From Clostridiales bacterium (lineage in GTDB: Bacteria; Bacillota; Clostridia; Lachnospirales; WRAX01): 42,691 nucleotides of DNA. Shown here one piece after another: positions 39,353 to 42,691 of this stretch. Every line of letters starts with the position of its first letter. The first letter of the stretch is position 1. The stretch covers positions 1 through 42,691 of the forward strand of contig JAITMQ010000094.1 of assembly GCA_031277225.1 (NCBI GenBank). Direction: 5' to 3'. The position numbers and the translations under genes are program-made. The notes under the pieces were generated by a model, which worked only from the letters and a program-made list of their open reading frames with translations, made no database searches and was not told where the DNA came from.

Positions 39353-41164
39353 TCAGTTAAGCACTATCGCTTTTGTTGTGCCGTTTAGTATGCCTTTGTT
39401 GTATTCCATTTCTTGGTAGAAGGCTCTGCAACGGACTCTTCTGCCATTTTTATCTATTTGGAACATATTATTGTCGCCCAGGTCGCGCGCGGGGTCTTGC
39501 CGCCAATTCGCCTTAACAAAAACCAAATTCCGCAGCAGATTAAATTTGCGCTCTAAAAACCAGTCCCGCACGGATTGAATATGCACGGCATTGGCTATAA
39601 ACATCGGCAAATCAACCACATATGGCTTTTCGACCTCATTGGTCTGCTTCCATGGCGCGGGATAAAATTCTTTTGTGGTGAGCATTGACACCCGCCAGCC
39701 GCGCACCTGCACGGAACAACGCCCATTGCCCATCAGCCGCGCCTCTAAATACATGGTGTGGCGGCGAATATTGCTTATTGAAAAGCCGTGCGTAACCGTT
39801 ACATTCGCATCCCCCCAAATCGGCGAATCATAAGGAATCACAATGTCCAAAGTTCCCGCAACGCTGAACTCTACATTGGCCAAAACCCCGTCGGTCAAGG
39901 AAATCAGGTGCTCGCTTAATGTGATTCCGTTATAATAATCGCTTTGGGTTGCTTCGGGCGGCGCAAAACTGTTTTCAAAGTCAATATCGCCCTTTAGCTC
40001 GCCTTGATGAATCGAAAATAAGTCTATGAAATGTATAGTGCCGTCGCGGGCCTCATGAATCATGCACGAACTAAGTTCCGCCAATTGCGCAAGGGCCGCC
40101 CTGTGGCTAATATTGCCCGTAAAGCCCGGAAAGCGCGGATAAGTATTCATAACATGCGGCACAACCACATTTATTCCCGCATCAAGTGCTATGCGCCGCG
40201 CCAAATCGCCCATATGTTCCAGCGGAAAACGGCTGTTCATAAAAATCGAGCTATCCAAAAATTTAGAGCGGCTATGCGCCACAAGCTCTACGCTTTCGTT
40301 GTTTACAGACCATTTGTCCAAAAAATATCCCGCATAATTTGTCCAAAACATGGGATTGCTTTGATTTGGAAAGCGGATTCCGTGGGCATATTCGATTTGG
40401 CAGCCCTGCTCTAAAAGCGGCAAAAGGCCACTTCCCGGGTTTAGCACATTAAAACGCCCCTTATTGGCAAGTTTAACCTGCATTTGATTATAGGGCAGGC
40501 CTCGCCCCTCGGGGTCGCCTTCATGAATGGTGTTAATATTCAAAATATCCTCATCATCAAAGACGGTTACGCGCCCGAAATGCACTTCGGCAACGCGTGC
40601 AAGGCGAAAGCCGCGGCTCATTGTTATTATCTGAATCTGCAGTCTTACTAAATTATTGAAATTATTGAGTGCTGCGCTTCCGTCGGGTGCAAGAGTTACT
40701 ATACCTCCGCCAACGCTTCCCCCCGATGCGTTAAAGCCTGTAATAGCAACCCTTCTGACATAGTTATCTGCATTGCGGTCGGAAACTATAGTAACCATGG
40801 ATACATCCCTGGGGGTTGGGAAGTGTATATTGAGAATCGGCCTGTTTGCGGCGGCGGCCCATTGTCCATTGCTATCACAGGCCAGCCTTGACACAAAACC
40901 CACCTCAAGCCGATTTGAACCGGCAACGGGTAGCATAAAACTGCCGTCAAGCCGCCAAAAATCGGGCTCTAATGTGGCAATTTTGCCGCTTGTGTGGCTT
41001 CTGCCGTTAAGCACCTGTGAAACCTGTGAGAATACCGCTTGATGGGCGGCTGTGGCGGTTACCGTTGCCCCCGACTTAATTCCCGCCCCGCCCGCAATAT
41101 AAGTAATCAAAGCCGAATTTTCCCTTAATGCTCTTCTATCGTTCAATGAATTCACAGCTGACAT
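39353..41164 (-). CDS. Siphophage-type tail protein (baseplate/tail-associated)
   Basis: The 603-aa product resembles large tail proteins of clostridial prophages. The N-terminal part (about 40-210) looks like a discoidin-type beta-sandwich (LNIHFPTPRDVSMVTIVSD, VRRVAITGFNASG). It is followed by the typical VTVFDDEDILNINTIHEGDPEGRGLPYNQMQVKLAN segment and NPGSGLLPLLEQGCQIEYAHGI, then a long C-terminal beta-rich part. The start is uncertain: the ATG at 41164 sits very close to GGAGG, and a GTG at 41155 has better spacing. It overlaps the upstream tail gene by 29 bases. No other structural, lysis or integrase genes are present. Confidence 0.78.
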   Translation of the reverse strand: MSAVNSLNDRRALRENSALITYIAGGAGIKSGATVTATAAHQAVFSQVSQVLNGRSHTSGKIATLEPDFWRLDGSFMLPVAGSNRLEVGFVSRLACDSNGQWAAAANRPILNIHFPTPRDVSMVTIVSDRNADNYVRRVAITGFNASGGSVGGGIVTLAPDGSAALNNFNNLVRLQIQIITMSRGFRLARVAEVHFGRVTVFDDEDILNINTIHEGDPEGRGLPYNQMQVKLANKGRFNVLNPGSGLLPLLEQGCQIEYAHGIRFPNQSNPMFWTNYAGYFLDKWSVNNESVELVAHSRSKFLDSSIFMNSRFPLEHMGDLARRIALDAGINVVVPHVMNTYPRFPGFTGNISHRAALAQLAELSSCMIHEARDGTIHFIDLFSIHQGELKGDIDFENSFAPPEATQSDYYNGITLSEHLISLTDGVLANVEFSVAGTLDIVIPYDSPIWGDANVTVTHGFSISNIRRHTMYLEARLMGNGRCSVQVRGWRVSMLTTKEFYPAPWKQTNEVEKPYVVDLPMFIANAVHIQSVRDWFLERKFNLLRNLVFVKANWRQDPARDLGDNNMFQIDKNGRRVRCRAFYQEMEYNKGILNGTTKAIVLN

Positions 41165-41480
41165 CCCTCCACCACAGCCCGCCCGACACAAAGGCAATGC
41201 GCCCCGAGCCCGGACGGACATACATCATTGACCTGACCGTATTGTCTGTTCGCGGGTCAAAATATTCCAGTTCAACAAAAACGGGCGATGTGCCGCGAAC
41301 CAGGCGGCCGTAATCCTCGCCGCTCATCATTTTCCAGCCTGCGGTTACAACAGACTTAACCGCCACCAAATCCCCAACCAAATTGCCATTGGCGTTGCGC
41401 TCAAATTCGCCAATATTTTCAAAACCAACCGAATAACTGTCAGGGGCCAAAAACTCCGCCCCATTAATCCGAATCCTCAT
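41136..41480 (-). CDS. Small phage tail protein (DUF6711-like)
   Basis: The 114-aa product begins MRIRINGAEFLAPDSYSVGFENIGE and ends in a GGLWWRDVSCEFIE segment. These are the two ends typical of small siphophage tail proteins encoded after the tape measure gene. The family name is a judgement from these patterns. GGGGGG lies six bases before the ATG. With the large tail gene it forms a two-gene unit cut off from any other phage gene within the window. Confidence 0.65.
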   Translation of the reverse strand: MRIRINGAEFLAPDSYSVGFENIGEFERNANGNLVGDLVAVKSVVTAGWKMMSGEDYGRLVRGTSPVFVELEYFDPRTDNTVRSMMYVRPGSGRIAFVSGGLWWRDVSCEFIER

Positions 41481-41511
41481 GACATCCCCCCTCTAAATCT
41501 ACAAATTTCTA

Positions 41512-41540
41512 TTGACATAGGTGCAGGCCTATGTTATAAT
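41512..41540 (+). promoter_or_regulatory. Perfect consensus promoter with dyad, for the pseudoknot-repeat RNA
   Basis: TTGACA (41512-41517), a 17-base spacer and TATAAT (41535-41540). A 7-bp inverted repeat (ACATAGG at 41515-41521, CCTATGT at 41528-41534) fills the spacer and could be an operator. Confidence 0.88.
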
Positions 41541-41567
41541 GGATGTATAGGAAAACTTTTCTTGCTG

Positions 41568-41685
41568 TGAATACGCTAACCGTCGGCGTGGTAAATTGAC
41601 GGTTCGATTGAATACGCTCACCGCCAAGCGTGATAAATAGGCGGTTCGACTGAATACGCTTACCGTCGGCGTGATATAGGCGGTT
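41568..41685 (+). repeat. Three tandem 41-42-base repeats
   Basis: Unit 1 is 41568-41608, unit 2 is 41609-41650, unit 3 is 41651-41685 and slightly shortened. TGAATACGCT, ACCG, GCGTG and CGGTT(C/T)GA are invariant, and differences fall in the loops or as paired changes. Confidence 0.9.
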
Positions 41686-41690
41686 TGAAG

Positions 41691-41712
41691 AAGCCCTTCG
41701 AGGGCTTTTTTT
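41691..41712 (+). terminator. Terminator of the pseudoknot-repeat RNA
   Basis: AAGCCCT (41691-41697) and AGGGCTT (41701-41707) pair around TCG; the T-run extends to 41712. Confidence 0.92.
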
Positions 41713-41752
41713 CCGGGTATATCGGCTTTTGACATCAATTTTGACGCGACTG

Positions 41753-41804
41753 ACGCTTCTGTTCACAGAAGCGTAACGCCGAGGTGAACCTCGGCGTGGT
41801 TTTT
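41753..41804 (+). terminator. Two consecutive hairpins, second with T-run
   Basis: ACGCTTCTG/CAGAAGCGT (41753-41774, TTCA loop) is followed by ACGCCGAGG/CCTCGGCGT (41776-41797, TGAA loop) and GGTTTTT. No gene lies between this and the preceding terminator, so its transcript is unclear. Confidence 0.6.
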
Positions 41805-42691
41805 GCGGTCAAGCCTAATGTGGCGCAGGGCTATGCTCCGTCTATATGCCGAAGCCAGAGCGCAGCTCTGCGCACCCTCGCAGTATAAACATCGGATGTT
41901 GCCAATAGCAAGGGATTCCCGCTTTTGCGGGAATGACGGGAAGCAGTTCACAAGAATGTCATTCCGCGCTTGACCCCGCATTAAGTGCAGGGTAGGTGCG
42001 GAATCCCCCCGTTTGTTCATCCTTTGGATGAAATGATAAATGATGAATGAAAAGTCCGAAGCCTCAAGCTTTTGAACTTAATTCGTAATTCATAATTCAT
42101 AATTCCGCGCCGCAGGGTCGGACAAGTGGGGGATTCCCGCTTTTGCGGGAATGACGGCCCTCTAATTTCTAGTTTCTAGTCCCCTTCCTCGCCCTAACCT
42201 CACCCTAAACCACCCAACAGCCCTATATGGCGCAGAGCTGCATCATAAACAGCGGATGCTGCCAATAGCAAGGGATTCCCGCTTTCGCGGGAATGACGGG
42301 AAGCTACTTGCAAGAACGTCATTCCGCGCTTGACGCGGAATCCCCTACGGTTTGCGGATGTTGCCAATAGCAAGGGATTCCCGCTTTCGCGGGAATGACG
42401 GCCATCTGGCCTCTGGCATCTAATTTCTAGTTTCTAGTTTCTAGTTCCCCTCCTCACCCTAAACCACCCAACAGCCCTATGCGGCGCAGAGCTACGCTCT
42501 TGCTATATGCCGAAGCCAGAGCGTAGCTCTGCGCACCCCCCCGCAGTCTAAACAGCGGATGCTGCCAACAGCAGGGGATTCCCGCTTTCGCGGGAATGAC
42601 GGGAAGCAGTTCACAAGAACGTCATTCCGCACTTAGGTTCAGCCACGGCTGAAGCCTTGGATGAAATGATGAATAAAAAGCCCAAAACCAC
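41805..42691. repeat. Right-end repeat region, no genes
   Basis: Three copies of a composite unit (about 41820-42010, 42229-42350, 42480-42640) carry GGCGCAGAGCT, TATATGCCGAAGCCAGAGCG, CGGATG(T/C)TGCCAA, a dRS3-like palindrome and AAGAACGTCATTCCGC. The palindromes are at 41915-41934, 42133-42152, 42275-42294, 42377-42396 and 42578-42597, with CTTTTG or CTTTCG centres. CTAGTTTCTAG-type tracts lie at 42163-42181 and 42421-42445. I see no credible gene to the end of the window. Confidence 0.85.

Larger units (their letters stand above)
41547..41712 (+). ncRNA. Tandem pseudoknot RNA, type III antitoxin-like, no adjacent toxin
   Basis: An RNA of about 165 bases is predicted from the promoter to the terminator. 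It contains three repeats starting with TGAATACGCT at 41568, 41609 and 41651 (periods 41 and 42). In each, ACGCT pairs with (A/G)GCGT and ACCG(T/C)C, one base downstream of ACGCT, pairs with G(A/G)CGGT. The pairs interleave as an H-type pseudoknot: loop 1 one base, loop 3 six to eight A/T-rich bases. Repeat 2 keeps pairing through compensatory changes. ToxI and CptI antitoxins of type III systems are built this way, but no ToxN-like gene follows. Confidence 0.7.

Noticed and set aside
41509-41766. Minus-strand frames across the pseudoknot repeats as a repeat protein
   Set aside because: The perfect promoter and terminator both point along the plus strand, unit lengths are not all multiples of three, and changes preserve base pairing rather than codons.

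Overview
The window looks like a chromosome segment from a low- to moderate-GC anaerobic Bacillota of the Clostridia type, probably uncultured. Support comes from the nusA-ylxR-ylxQ-infB-rbfA order, a veg gene, a long-form HPF, paired DUF4330 proteins, an AddB-type nuclease, a K+-type membrane pyrophosphatase and near-consensus sigma-A promoters with 17-bp spacers. No rRNA, tRNA or CRISPR array was seen.

Left part (1-17.7 kb). A minus-strand translation operon (nusA, ylxR, ylxQ, infB, rbfA) has its own promoter and no rimP in front. After an unrecognised 288-aa gene and a repeat patch comes a tetR-ABC exporter operon controlled by a palindromic promoter-operator. Divergent from it is lysC-glgB-small membrane protein, ending in a terminator shared with the convergent hppA. 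A two-gene signalling operon (Hpt protein, REC-GGDEF diguanylate cyclase) follows. A c-di-GMP-binding PilZ protein lies further on at 34.8 kb.

Middle part (17.7-35.5 kb). addB stands alone without addA. Eight minus-strand genes run from a glycosyltransferase and an O-antigen ligase-like protein through two DUF4330 proteins, a methyltransferase, hpf and rdgB to a YfcE-type phosphodiesterase. Their promoter interlocks with that of tgt on the other strand. Next are an Rpn-family nuclease with a probable in-frame internal start, a stand-alone duplicate of the internally started product, and the two halves of a heterodimeric BmrCD-type ABC exporter separated by a repeat patch.

Right part (35.5-42.7 kb) is accessory. 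It holds two tandem type I toxin-antitoxin cassettes, each with a small membrane toxin and a convergent antisense RNA. In both, the toxin mRNA leader is predicted to pair with its own 3' end, using different sequences. After a secreted WG-repeat protein and veg come about 1.1 kb of dispersed palindromic repeats and two isolated siphophage tail genes with a strong terminator. Divergent from the tail genes, a perfect consensus promoter drives a short RNA made of three 41-42-nt repeats. Each repeat can form the same H-type pseudoknot with compensatory changes. It looks like a type III (ToxI/CptI-like) antitoxin array, but no toxin gene follows. The last kilobase is repeats only.

Dispersed repeats are a theme. 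A palindrome with the consensus ATTCCC-N8-GGGAAT, the same pattern as the neisserial dRS3 element, occurs 11 times. One copy encodes the last residues of YlxR and another sits in frame in the 288-aa protein.
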